The translations under genes were made by a program, and so were the position numbers. From assembly GCF_001685485.1 (NCBI RefSeq), contig NZ_BDEL01000001.1, positions 2,787,501-2,851,500 on the forward strand: a stretch of DNA of 64,000 nt, in the 5' to 3' direction. Below are positions 25,092-33,308 of this stretch, piece after piece. Origin of the DNA: Formosa haliotis. GTDB taxonomy: Bacteria > Bacteroidota > Bacteroidia > Flavobacteriales > Flavobacteriaceae. Every line of letters starts with the position of its first letter. Positions within the stretch are counted from its first letter, which is position 1. The notes under the pieces were generated by a model. The model was given only the letters and a program-made list of their open reading frames with translations, searched no databases and was not told where the DNA came from.

Positions 25092-26438
25092 ATGGAGTTT
25101 CTAATTAAGATTTCTCAATTTCTATTAAGCCTTTCCCTACTTATTGTATTGCACGAACTTGGGCATTTTATTCCTGCAAAACTATTTAAAACACGGGTAG
25201 AAAAATTCTATTTATTCTTCGATGTTAAATTTTCTTTGTTTAAAAAGAAAATAGGAGAAACCGTTTACGGTATTGGGTGGTTACCTTTAGGAGGTTACGT
25301 GAAAATTGCCGGGATGATTGACGAAAGTATGGATAAGGAGCAAATGGCCTTACCACCACAACCTTGGGAGTTTAGAAGTAAACCCGCTTGGCAACGTTTA
25401 ATTATTATGCTTGGTGGTGTAACCGTAAACTTTATTTTGGCAGCCGTTATTTATATGGTCATGGCATTTGCTTATGGCGATACAGATGTTGATGCGCATA
25501 GCCTTAAAGGAGGTTATTGGATAGAAAACAAGTTGCTACAAGATATTGGGTTTAAAACAGGAGATGATATTATTGCGGTTAATGGTACTAAAATAAATAC
25601 CTATTCTGAGTTAAGACAATCTATAATTGAAGGAGATAACTATACCATAGTTCGCGATGGTAAAGAACAGAAAATTGAAATGCCCGAAGATTTCTTAGGT
25701 CAACTTTCTAGCATGCCAAAAGATGAACACGGATTTTTTGAATTGCGAATTCCGTTCATGGTTGCAGCAGTTTCCGATTCTTCATTGAATAAAGGTGTAG
25801 ATTTAAAAGAAGGCGATATTTTGAAGGCTATAAATAATAAGCCTGTTCCTTATTTCGATCTTTATAAAGATACCTTATTACCGCTTAAAAATCAGACTGT
25901 AGATGTTACTGTACAACGTGGCGATGACACATTTGTTAGAGCACTTCAGGTAGACGAGAATGGTAAGTTGGGCATCTATCCAGGAACAAACCTTAAACGC
26001 TTTGCAGATTTAGGATATTTCACCATTATTAACAAAGAGTATACCTTTGGTGAAAGTATTGGAGTAGGAGCTACGAAATTTAAGGATCAAGTCGCATCTT
26101 ATTGGGGGCAATTAGGAAAGATTTTCAATCCAAGCACTGGAGCGTACAAGGGTGTAGGCGGATTTAAAGCTATTTTTGATATTTTCCCTGCTACATGGAG
26201 TTGGCCAGATTTCTGGCAACTTACAGCCTTTTTATCGATTATGTTAGGAGTGCTTAATTTATTACCTATTCCTGCTTTAGATGGAGGACATGTTATGTTC
26301 TTACTATATGAAATTATCTCTGGACGTAAGCCAAGCGATAAATTTTTAGAGAATGCACAGATGGTTGGGTTCTTCTTGCTTATAGCATTAGTGCTGTTTG
26401 CCAATGGAAACGACATCTTTAAAGCCCTGTTTAAATAA
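25092..26438 (+). CDS. rseP: RIP metalloprotease RseP (site-2 protease)
   Basis: A 448-residue intramembrane zinc protease that cleaves anti-sigma factors or signal-peptide remnants within the inner membrane. The zinc motif HELGH is at residues 21-25 in the first helix. One or two PDZ domains occupy about 120-320, and the third ligand region is NLLPIPALDGGHVMF. The start at 25092 (MEFLIKISQF) is chosen because -7 TATTTTTG at 25056-25063 lies within a longer open frame. It is followed by a tRNA-Asn gene. Confidence 0.95.
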   Translation: MEFLIKISQFLLSLSLLIVLHELGHFIPAKLFKTRVEKFYLFFDVKFSLFKKKIGETVYGIGWLPLGGYVKIAGMIDESMDKEQMALPPQPWEFRSKPAWQRLIIMLGGVTVNFILAAVIYMVMAFAYGDTDVDAHSLKGGYWIENKLLQDIGFKTGDDIIAVNGTKINTYSELRQSIIEGDNYTIVRDGKEQKIEMPEDFLGQLSSMPKDEHGFFELRIPFMVAAVSDSSLNKGVDLKEGDILKAINNKPVPYFDLYKDTLLPLKNQTVDVTVQRGDDTFVRALQVDENGKLGIYPGTNLKRFADLGYFTIINKEYTFGESIGVGATKFKDQVASYWGQLGKIFNPSTGAYKGVGGFKAIFDIFPATWSWPDFWQLTAFLSIMLGVLNLLPIPALDGGHVMFLLYEIISGRKPSDKFLENAQMVGFFLLIALVLFANGNDIFKALFK

Positions 26439-26515
26439 AAAATAAAAAAAAAGTTTAAAAAAGTTTGGAGTGTTTCATCTAAAGATATATATTTGCACTC
26501 GCAAAAGCAAAACAC

Positions 26516-26589
26516 TCCTCCTTAGCTCAGTTGGTTAGAGCATCTGACTGTTAATCAGAGGGTCCTTGGTTCGAGCCCAAGAGGGGGAG
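26516..26589 (+). tRNA. tRNA-Asn (GTT)
   Basis: A 74-base cloverleaf. Acceptor arm TCCTCCT (26516-26522) pairs with AGGGGGA (26582-26588), and the discriminator base is G. The D-arm GCTCAGTTGGTTAGAGC is present. The anticodon stem-loop is CTGACTGTTAATCAG with anticodon GTT, and the T-arm is CTTGGTTCGAGCCCAAG. The CCA end is not encoded. A -7 element TATATTTG lies at 26488-26495 and a terminator follows at 26600-26630. Confidence 0.97.
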
Positions 26590-26599
26590 CAAGCTAGCA

Positions 26600-26630
26600 G
26601 AAAGCCTTTCAGAAATGAGAGGCTTTTTTT
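26600..26630 (+). terminator. Hairpin terminator after tRNA-Asn
   Basis: GAAAGCCTTTC pairs with GAGAGGCTTT with one G-U pair, followed by seven Ts. Confidence 0.8.
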
Positions 26631-26693
26631 ATGCTTTATCCTTTGCTATTACTGGGATTGTGGATCAAGTCTAAAAGTTGTGGGATTTATATA

Positions 26694-27614
26694 TTACGCA
26701 TAAATAGATGCTAGTCTAAATAAGAAAAAATCTATATTTCTGACACCTCTAAATTGTGCTCTAAAAGCTTTTATTTTAGCATTGAAAGATTCAGCCGATG
26801 CGTTTGTACTTCTGTTATCGAAATAATTTAGTATATTTTTGTAATGAATAGACATGGTTCTTGCTATTGTATTAAAGCTTTTAAACTCCGCTTTTCTTAC
26901 TTTTTCATCCCATTTCGCTAGTCTAATTAATGCAGATGTTTTATCTTTTGAATTATTAAATATCCATGATAAGTTCTGACATAGATTATATGCCTTTTCT
27001 AAATCTGGATATCTCTGAAATAGAACTTCCGCTCTTTGAGATTGATTTTTAGTCCATTTTGAACTTGATTTGTATAGTAAATATCTGCTTCTAGCGAGTA
27101 ACTGTTTGAGTGTATCTCCATTTTTAAGGAGTTCAGGGGTAAACTTCAGGGATTTACTTCTTGCTTTTTCTATAGCATCGTTTTCTAGGTCTATAGCATC
27201 CCATCTATGCTTAATTCTAATCTCTTGTAATGCATCTAGTGCTAATTTTTGAACATGGAAACGATCTATAACCAATGTCGCATTGGGGAATGATTTCTTA
27301 ACTATCAGTCCCATATTTCCAGCCATATCTAAAGTTACTTCCTTAACCTTACTTCTTTGTTTTAGAGGGATTTTGCGTAGTATATTAATAACCGTTTCAG
27401 CTTTGGTTCCTTTTACCATTGCTATTATAGCTCCTGTCTTTCCTTTTGCGGATTTATTTGTTATTATGGTATATAAATCACCATTGGAGAAAGCTGTTTC
27501 GTCCAATGAAAGGTAACCCCCGATGTTTTGAGGAAATAACATCCAATTTCTTGCATGCGACTTTTGATCCCAAGATTTAAAGTCACTTAAATAATCTTTA
27601 TATTGTCTTTGCAT
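26694..27614 (-). CDS. IS transposase, catalytic part (ISAon1/ISL3 family DDE)
   Basis: A 306-residue DDE transposase of the ISL3 (IS204/IS1001/IS1165) type: LSLDETAFSNGDLYTI carries the first Asp, VTLDMAGNMG and LVIDRFHVQKLALDALQ the second, and STNASAESFNAKIKAFRAQFRG the Glu. The open frame continues upstream without a stop to 27686, encoding 24 more residues that read as family sequence (LVAKFYGVNPRS). The ATG at 27614 is therefore probably not the functional start. The catalytic part is most likely made by frameshifting from the upstream frame at TTTTTTAAAAG, which would need a +1 (or -2) shift, or the IS carries a one-base change. Confidence 0.9.
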   Translation of the reverse strand: MQRQYKDYLSDFKSWDQKSHARNWMLFPQNIGGYLSLDETAFSNGDLYTIITNKSAKGKTGAIIAMVKGTKAETVINILRKIPLKQRSKVKEVTLDMAGNMGLIVKKSFPNATLVIDRFHVQKLALDALQEIRIKHRWDAIDLENDAIEKARSKSLKFTPELLKNGDTLKQLLARSRYLLYKSSSKWTKNQSQRAEVLFQRYPDLEKAYNLCQNLSWIFNNSKDKTSALIRLAKWDEKVRKAEFKSFNTIARTMSIHYKNILNYFDNRSTNASAESFNAKIKAFRAQFRGVRNIDFFLFRLASIYA

Positions 27615-27672
27615 ACTTCTAGGGTTTACTCCATAGAATTTAGCGACCAGAGTTGTGCAAGAAGCATTATTA

Positions 27673-28026
27673 CTAATAGAGTTCTTTTAAAAAAGCAGCA
27701 AATTCACTAGTCATTCTAGTGCCTTTTGCTACTAATTTCCAATCCCTTGTAACCACTTTATTAGTGTCTTGATTAATCCATCTTCGTCTAGTGATATGTA
27801 AGAAAACATTCTTACCTCTTATGGGGAAATCCTGAATACTAGCTTCTGGAAAAAAACCTTTAGAGTGTAGTTTTTCATCTTTATGATCCAATGGTGCATT
27901 GTTTAGTTCTGTGAAATAAAAATGAATTTCTTCAGCTTTAACCTCATGCTTAGTTAAGTCAAAATAGGTTACTAAAACTTCTGGAAGTAATAAATTAGCA
28001 ATTGATAATAGAGTGTCTGAGGACAT
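27673..28026 (-). CDS. IS protein, N-terminal region of ISAon1-type transposase
   Basis: A 117-residue product encoded at the transposase 5' side of the IS, 39 bases inside the right inverted repeat. It contains a basic segment around FLHITRRRWINQDTN consistent with DNA binding to the IS ends. It ends at FAAFLKELY; the catalytic frame opens in the overlapping bases 27673-27686. A separate N-terminal frame of this kind is usual for ISAon1-type elements. Confidence 0.85.
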   Translation of the reverse strand: MSSDTLLSIANLLLPEVLVTYFDLTKHEVKAEEIHFYFTELNNAPLDHKDEKLHSKGFFPEASIQDFPIRGKNVFLHITRRRWINQDTNKVVTRDWKLVAKGTRMTSEFAAFLKELY

Positions 28027-28122
28027 GTATTTCTTTTATTCAAAGGTCTTCCAATTTTTTGTACTCCACAACTTTTTGTGTTGAGCCGGGATTGTCCTGT
28101 GTTTAAAGCGAAGTTGGAAATT

Positions 28123-28218
28123 CTACTAAAACGACAACTTGTCAAGTTTATTGGTGAAATTAGGTATCCCTACAGGTATTCCATTTTACCTTCTGGGTAT
28201 CCCATTTTCATCTGAATT
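28123..28218. repeat. Imperfect direct repeat, copy 1 (3' side of fic)
   Basis: Begins CTACTAAAACGACAACTTG and ends near ATCTGAATT, with GGTATCC-type motifs between. Its counterpart is at 29463-29560. Within the first 30 bases, AACTTG (28136-28141) and CAAGTT (28143-28148) form a palindrome around a single T. The copy ends at the stop codon of the fic gene. Confidence 0.75.
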
Positions 28219-29307
28219 CTAAATGCTTGTGTTAAATGAGTAATTTCTTTTAGTTAATGTGTTAAATAATTTTTGGTTAATATAGTAGTTGCTTTTTCCT
28301 ATTTTAACTTTGGTTAATAAACCATGGTTTGTAAGTGCATTCAAATAGCTACTAGCAGTATTTCTATGAACGCCTAACTCCCTTTGAAGAAAATCTATTT
28401 TTGTGTAGGGATGCTTGAATAAGATGTTTATTAGATCATGACTATAAAAACTAAATTCAGACCGAATTTCCTTTTTATAGTCATCCATTAGAATTTTTAT
28501 TTTATTTACCACTTTAATGGTTTCAAGTGCTGTTATTTCAATGCCTTTTAACATCCATATAATCCATTCCTCCCAAGAGTTTTTAGTTCTTACTTCCTGT
28601 AATAACCTATAATAATCATTCTTATTTCTAATGATATAACTACTTAAGTATAAAACAGGAATATCTAATAATTTTTGTTGTACCAAATACAACATATTTA
28701 TAATCCTTCCTGTTCTCCCATTACCATCATAAAAAGGGTGAATGCTTTCAAACTGGTAATGTATAATGGGCATCTTTATTAAGCCATCTATATCATGAAA
28801 TTCTGGGCTATTTATATAAATTTCTAAATTCTCTAATAAGGATTTTATTTCGTTATAATTTTGAGGTGGAGTAAATATTACTTCATCAGTTCTTGGGTTT
28901 TTCAAAACAGTGCCAGGAACTTTTCTTAGTGGGTGATTAGGAGCTATTTTTTTTTGAATTTTAATAATATCATTGGTAGTTAGAATTCCTTTTTCATTAA
29001 TTATATTATAACCTAGTTTGAGAGCATCCGCATAATTTTTAGCCTCTTTAGCGGCTATAGAAGTGACTTTTTCATCAACAGCAGCTTGATACAGTTCATC
29101 ATCTGTAGTTACTATATTTTCTACTTCATTACTGTCTTTAGCTTCTTGAAGAGAAAGTGTATCTATCAATATTTGAGAATTTGGAATTTTCTTGACTTCG
29201 CCTTTAAGTTCTCCTAGAGCTCTACTAGCTTTAGTTAAGACTTTTAAAATAGCTATAGATTCACAATCTATCTTAGGAGGCAAGGGGTTTATAGTTATCT
29301 CTGACAT
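28219..29307 (-). CDS. Fic family protein (adenylyltransferase) with C-terminal winged helix
   Basis: A 362-residue Fic protein that would transfer AMP (or another nucleotide) to a target hydroxyl. The active site HPFYDGNGRTGR is at residues 190-201. The N-terminal helix carries SNEVEN (59-64), fitting the inhibitory motif S/TxxxE/GN of class II Fic proteins, so it is probably self-restrained. The C-terminal 60 residues look like a winged helix (KIDFLQRELGVHRNTASSYL). The ATG at 29307 (MSEITINP) is preferred; 29325 is also possible. It lies alone between two direct repeats and downstream of an array of TGTGCA sites. No separate antitoxin gene is visible. Confidence 0.92.
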   Translation of the reverse strand: MSEITINPLPPKIDCESIAILKVLTKASRALGELKGEVKKIPNSQILIDTLSLQEAKDSNEVENIVTTDDELYQAAVDEKVTSIAAKEAKNYADALKLGYNIINEKGILTTNDIIKIQKKIAPNHPLRKVPGTVLKNPRTDEVIFTPPQNYNEIKSLLENLEIYINSPEFHDIDGLIKMPIIHYQFESIHPFYDGNGRTGRIINMLYLVQQKLLDIPVLYLSSYIIRNKNDYYRLLQEVRTKNSWEEWIIWMLKGIEITALETIKVVNKIKILMDDYKKEIRSEFSFYSHDLINILFKHPYTKIDFLQRELGVHRNTASSYLNALTNHGLLTKVKIGKSNYYINQKLFNTLTKRNYSFNTSI

Positions 29308-29320
29308 CTTTTTAATCTTA

Positions 29321-29409
29321 TGCACAATTCTGTGTGTTATATTGTTTATGTTTCACTAACATGCACAGTAAATTACGAATTTTTGTGCATGAAATAGATA
29401 ATGTGCACA
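29321..29409 (-). promoter_or_regulatory. Cluster of TGTGCA sites upstream of fic
   Basis: Four copies of the hexamer in either orientation: TGCACA at 29321-29326, TGCACA at 29362-29367, TGTGCA at 29384-29389, and the palindrome TGTGCACA at 29402-29409. The last two sit in a longer inverted pattern, TTTGTGCA...TGCACAAA. They are candidate operator sites for a regulator of fic, perhaps its own winged-helix domain. Confidence 0.5.
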
Positions 29410-29462
29410 AATTTTTTTGTTTTTTTATTTATAACCGTGTTATTGAAGGAGGTATTAGTAAT

Positions 29463-29560
29463 GCTACTAAAACGACAACTTGCCAAGTTTTTTTGTGAAA
29501 AAAGGGAGAAAAAAAGGTACCCAAAAATCTAAAAAAGATACCCACTTTTTAATCTGAATT
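29463..29560. repeat. Imperfect direct repeat, copy 2 (5' side of fic)
   Basis: Begins CTACTAAAACGACAACTTG like copy 1, followed by CCAAGTTTTTTTGTGAAA, then GGTACCC and GATACCC motifs, ending near AATCTGAATT. The palindrome AACTTG-C-CAAGTT (29477-29489) is kept with a different central base. The remainder of the 29326-29711 gap is AT-rich with no gene seen. Confidence 0.75.
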
Positions 29561-29726
29561 GTATACCAATTGTTTAACTCAAATAATCAATTGAAAATGA
29601 GACAAGAAACCATACTCATTTATTCTATTGCTGTTAAAAGCAAATAATTGGCCGGATTTTGTATCTAAAATTAATATGTTTACGGAAGTGAAAAGTTTTA
29701 AATTCTAAAGGTTGAAGTTGCATGAA

Positions 29727-30539
29727 ATGAAATCAGATCGAATTCATATTAAAAATAAAATTGGCGAGGTTTCTACTTTAAAAATAGAACCTTTCGATAC
29801 GACGAAGCGCTATTCTAAACCGCATAAGCACAATAAATATATTGAGATAGTGTATTTGTCTGAAGGTTCTGGAACGCATACTATAGACTCTAAAGTATAT
29901 ACCATTCAGCCCCCAGTATTTTATTTTGTAAAAAGAGGAGAAGTGCACCATTGGGCAATAGACAGTATGCCTAAAGGATTTGTAATTATTTTTAAAGATG
30001 CCTTTATCGAGGAAACTTCAGACAAGCAAATCAATAATTTACTAATTCAGATAACAAAGTTAAATCATTTAAAAGTCGATGAGCCATTTGTTATAGAGCA
30101 ACTTTTTGAATTATTATGTTTAGAGCAAAAAACGACAAAAAATAAAGATGTCACAGAGGGTTTACTAAAGGCTTTGTTTACTAAAATTGTAGTGGGGTGC
30201 AAACTATTTAAATCTGAACTTCCGAAAAACAAGGTCGATGAATTAGTGCTACTTTTAAACAACAAACCACAGAACAGCGTATCGTTTTACGCCGAGCAAT
30301 TACACATTTCTCCCCAACATTTAAACAGCCTGTGTCAATCGCAATTACAAAAATCAGCTTCAGAGGTCATAGCCATTTATGTAAATAAGGAGGCTAAACG
30401 TTTATTGTTATACACTAATTTAAACATCACCGAAATAGCACATCAACTTCAATTTAACGATGTGTCTCACTTTGTAAAATACTTCAAAAAAAGTAATCAA
30501 ATTACACCGTTAAACTATAGAAAAATAGGCTTGCAGTAA
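29727..30539 (+). CDS. AraC family transcriptional regulator
   Basis: A 270-residue regulator. The N-terminal cupin-like domain (SKPHKHNKYIEIVYLSEGSG, VKRGEVHHW) should bind a small ligand. The C-terminal AraC domain has two helix-turn-helix motifs (VSFYAEQLHISPQHLNSLCQ; ITEIAHQLQFNDVSHFVKYF) and the usual end ITPLNYRKI. The ATG at 29727 is chosen; a TTG at 29712 would add five residues. It stands 81 bases upstream of a TonB receptor gene on the same strand, which it probably activates. Confidence 0.9.
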   Translation: MKSDRIHIKNKIGEVSTLKIEPFDTTKRYSKPHKHNKYIEIVYLSEGSGTHTIDSKVYTIQPPVFYFVKRGEVHHWAIDSMPKGFVIIFKDAFIEETSDKQINNLLIQITKLNHLKVDEPFVIEQLFELLCLEQKTTKNKDVTEGLLKALFTKIVVGCKLFKSELPKNKVDELVLLLNNKPQNSVSFYAEQLHISPQHLNSLCQSQLQKSASEVIAIYVNKEAKRLLLYTNLNITEIAHQLQFNDVSHFVKYFKKSNQITPLNYRKIGLQ

Positions 30540-30620
30540 ACACCATAACTTTTTCATATATACCGTAGGGTAGATCATTTATATTTTACATTTGAAATGT
30601 ATTAATTATAAGTTTTTTTA

Positions 30621-33107
30621 ATGAAATTGAAATGTTTTGAACTCTTGTGCTTTGCTGTATTTTTTACACCAGCTCTTTCGGCTCAAATAATTGGAAATGT
30701 AGTCGATTCTAAAGATAAAGTTGGTATCGACTTTGCAACTGTAGCCTTGTATCAATTGCCAGATAGTACTTTGGTGTCTGGAACTGTAAGTAGTGAATTG
30801 GGTAAGTTTTCCTTAAAAAATATAAAACGTGGTACCTATTATTTAGAAGCGTCATTTGTCGGTTATCAGCATACTAAAACCGAATCTTTCGTAATCTCTA
30901 AGTCTGGCGAATTAAAAAATTTAGGGCAGGTATTAATCGATCCAAGTGCAGAAATGCTTAACGAAGTGGTTGTAGCAGGAACTACAAATGCTGTCATGAA
31001 TAAAGCCGATAGACAGGTGTTTGCAGCTAAGAATTTTCAAAATGCCATTGGCGGAACAGGAGTAGATGTTTTAAGTAATGTCCCATCTATAGTCGTAAAT
31101 GGAGAAGGCGAAATTGCCTTAAGAGGAAGTGTAAACTTTGTGTTGCTTTTAAACGGAAAGCCTATCCAGAGCAATGCTACTCAAATTTTAATGAATCTGC
31201 CAGCCAATGCAATAGAGCGGGTAGAGGTCATTACAGCACCTTCGGCTAAATACGACCCAGAGGGTAAAGCCGGAATTATTAACGTGGTTACCAAAAAAGG
31301 AGCTTTAAACGGAGCCTTTACACAAGTTAATGTCAAGTTAGGCGCACCAAGTATAGAGCACTACAATAACGACGAATACGCACAGCGCTATGGGGCCGAT
31401 GTAACTTATAATTTAAGACAAGATAAGTGGAATTTTTCTTTGGGAGGAAGTTATCAGCGTAACGATATCGCTGGAAGGCGAGAAGGCGATGTGTATACCA
31501 TTATAAACGATACCTTAACACGATTCCCCTCAGATGGAGAACGTAGTTTCGATGAAATTAATTATTCAGGTCGATTTACTGTCGATTTTTTTCCAGATGA
31601 ACAGAACAACTACTCCTTGGGAGTGTATGCGGGTAAACAATCTAAAGATAGACGTGCCACCATTTTGTATTACGATAATCACGCCATCACACCTGCCGAT
31701 GGCGACGATATAACAGACCGCATCTATACGTTTCAGTATTTAAACGATAATTTACGAATACGAAGAAGTGATTTTTTTGTTGCAAGTTTCGATTACGATC
31801 ATACTTTTAAAAATAAATCAAATCTATCTACTTCTATTTTATATGAATATACTATGTTGGGCGGACCAACAACGAACGAAAATTTGAGTTGGCCAGATAC
31901 TTCCGAAATTCTTCAAGAAGAGTATAATACAAACGACAATCCGTTAAATGGAATTCGAGCACAAGTCGATTACGAAATGAAACCTTTAGATTTCGGAACG
32001 CTGGCTATGGGGTATCAATTTCGGAACTTAGATCATAAAGGTGATTTTGTTTACGAACGAAAAAATTTAGATACCGGCGAATTTGAATTGGTGCCAGAAT
32101 TTTCGAGCACAGTAGATTTAAAACGACAAATAAATTCGGGATATGTGCAACTGGATCATACCTCAGATAAATTAGACTATAGTGTTGGTGTGCGTTTAGA
32201 AAGTATGGATCGGGAATTGTATTTACAAGATAAAGTTGGCGTTGTAGACACCACATACTATTACGATTATATCAAATTATTTCCGTCGGCTTCTGTGCAA
32301 TATAAATTAAATGAGAATTTAAAACTGAAAGCGGCCTATAGCAAGCGTGTAGAGCGTACAACATCGTTTAAGATGAACCCATTTCCAGAACGTGAACATT
32401 CTGAAACCTTAGAGCAAGGCGATCCAACGTTAAAACCAGAATTTATAGATTTGGTTGAGGTTGGAATAGTAAAGGATTTTGAACAAGGAAATTCTATATA
32501 TGCAACGGGGTATTATCGTTATGTAAAGAATTTGGTAAACCGCGTAAATACTGTGTATAACGATACTATTTTAAACCGAATTTATTCGAATGTGGGTACA
32601 GGAACCTCCTTTGGAATAGAATTAGGATCTGAAGTAAAATTCTCTAAAAAGTGGCGAAATGTGTTAGGTGCAAATTTATATGGATATACTATTGATGGGG
32701 AGTACGACGGTAATACAATTGATACGAGTAGTTTTGTATACGCTTTAAATGCAAACTCAACCTATACATTTAATCCTACAACATCTTTGCAATTTACGTT
32801 TAATTATTTATCGAAACGCGTTACAGCTCAAGGTGAAGATTCTGCCTTTTACTCTCCTAATTTAGCCTTTAAAAAAACGTTTTTAGATAATAAATTAGTG
32901 GCTACTTTGCAATGGCAAAATATAGATTTAGGTTTGTTGTATACCAACGAACAGCGCATAACTACCGAAGTTCCCGGGTCGTTTTATACCACCACTAATT
33001 ATGTTTATGAGGTAGATATGGTATTTTTAAATCTTACCTATTCTTTTAACAACAGGAAAAACGAATCAAAATTCATAGAAAGTGAATTTGGAAAACGTGA
33101 ATTTTAA
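30621..33107 (+). CDS. TonB-dependent receptor / outer-membrane beta-barrel protein
   Basis: An 828-residue outer-membrane protein: signal peptide (FELLCFAVFFTPALSAQ), carboxypeptidase-regulatory-like domain (about 20-105), plug with ALRGSVNFVLLLNGKPIQ and IERVEVITAPSAKYDPEGKAG, and a long barrel ending in a Phe-terminated KREF. The plug and barrel match the OmpB/FrrA-like group of Bacteroidetes receptors, of which many lack a defined ligand. -7 TACATTTG lies at 30587-30594. Paired with the upstream AraC regulator; ligand unknown. Confidence 0.9.
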   Translation: MKLKCFELLCFAVFFTPALSAQIIGNVVDSKDKVGIDFATVALYQLPDSTLVSGTVSSELGKFSLKNIKRGTYYLEASFVGYQHTKTESFVISKSGELKNLGQVLIDPSAEMLNEVVVAGTTNAVMNKADRQVFAAKNFQNAIGGTGVDVLSNVPSIVVNGEGEIALRGSVNFVLLLNGKPIQSNATQILMNLPANAIERVEVITAPSAKYDPEGKAGIINVVTKKGALNGAFTQVNVKLGAPSIEHYNNDEYAQRYGADVTYNLRQDKWNFSLGGSYQRNDIAGRREGDVYTIINDTLTRFPSDGERSFDEINYSGRFTVDFFPDEQNNYSLGVYAGKQSKDRRATILYYDNHAITPADGDDITDRIYTFQYLNDNLRIRRSDFFVASFDYDHTFKNKSNLSTSILYEYTMLGGPTTNENLSWPDTSEILQEEYNTNDNPLNGIRAQVDYEMKPLDFGTLAMGYQFRNLDHKGDFVYERKNLDTGEFELVPEFSSTVDLKRQINSGYVQLDHTSDKLDYSVGVRLESMDRELYLQDKVGVVDTTYYYDYIKLFPSASVQYKLNENLKLKAAYSKRVERTTSFKMNPFPEREHSETLEQGDPTLKPEFIDLVEVGIVKDFEQGNSIYATGYYRYVKNLVNRVNTVYNDTILNRIYSNVGTGTSFGIELGSEVKFSKKWRNVLGANLYGYTIDGEYDGNTIDTSSFVYALNANSTYTFNPTTSLQFTFNYLSKRVTAQGEDSAFYSPNLAFKKTFLDNKLVATLQWQNIDLGLLYTNEQRITTEVPGSFYTTTNYVYEVDMVFLNLTYSFNNRKNESKFIESEFGKREF

Positions 33108-33126
33108 TACACTCACAAAATAAATA

Positions 33127-33282
33127 AAAGCGGCTGTCTAAAAAGTATTAGAACCCGTCATTCTGAGTTTATTTCAGAATCTCATCACATAGATAATTAA
33201 ATATGTGAGAATCTGAATTATCGTGCCCGTCGTAAGACAGGAGTTCAGGTTGACGAAAACTAAACGTTTTAGAAGCCGCTTT
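33127..33282. repeat. Nested palindromic intergenic element (MITE-like)
   Basis: Outer arms AAAAGCGGCTGTCTAAAA (33127-33144) and GTTTTAGAAGCCGCTTT (33266-33282) are near-complementary. Inside are CGTCATTCTGA versus TTCAGGTTGACG and TTCAGAATCTCATCACAT versus ATGTGAGAATCTGAA, so most of 156 bp can fold into one long hairpin. The CGTCATTCTGA...CAGAATCTC core is of a kind I recall as scattered in Bacteroidetes genomes. It lies between the converging TonB receptor and efflux genes and may also terminate both. Confidence 0.75.
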
Positions 33283-33308
33283 CAAGTTAAAGCTATCCTA
33301 CTAGGGGA

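Larger units (their letters stand above)
26662..28087 (-). mobile_element. ISL3-family (ISAon1-like) insertion sequence with target duplication
   Basis: A complete 1426-bp element. The terminal inverted repeats are imperfect: the left end begins GGATCAAGTCTAAAAGTTGTGG (26662-26683) in two similar blocks, GG-TCAA and AAAAGTTGTGG. The right end, read inward, begins GGCTCAA and also has AAAAGTTGTGG (28066-28087). Directly outside both ends is the same 8-bp sequence GGGATTGT (26654-26661 and 28088-28095), the 8-bp target duplication expected of ISL3 elements. It encodes two open frames on the minus strand. The intact duplication suggests recent insertion. Confidence 0.93.

Noticed and set aside
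28219..29307. Fic as part of a two-gene toxin-antitoxin module
   Set aside because: No small antitoxin gene adjoins it, and the protein carries its own inhibitory motif SNEVEN.
29321..29409. CRISPR-like array ahead of fic
   Set aside because: The repeated unit is only 6-8 bases, occurs in both orientations and lacks regular spacers; there are no cas genes.
26516..29711. Integration of an island at the tRNA-Asn gene
   Set aside because: The IS and Fic patch follow the tRNA closely, but I find no second copy of the tRNA 3' end, and no integrase gene is present.
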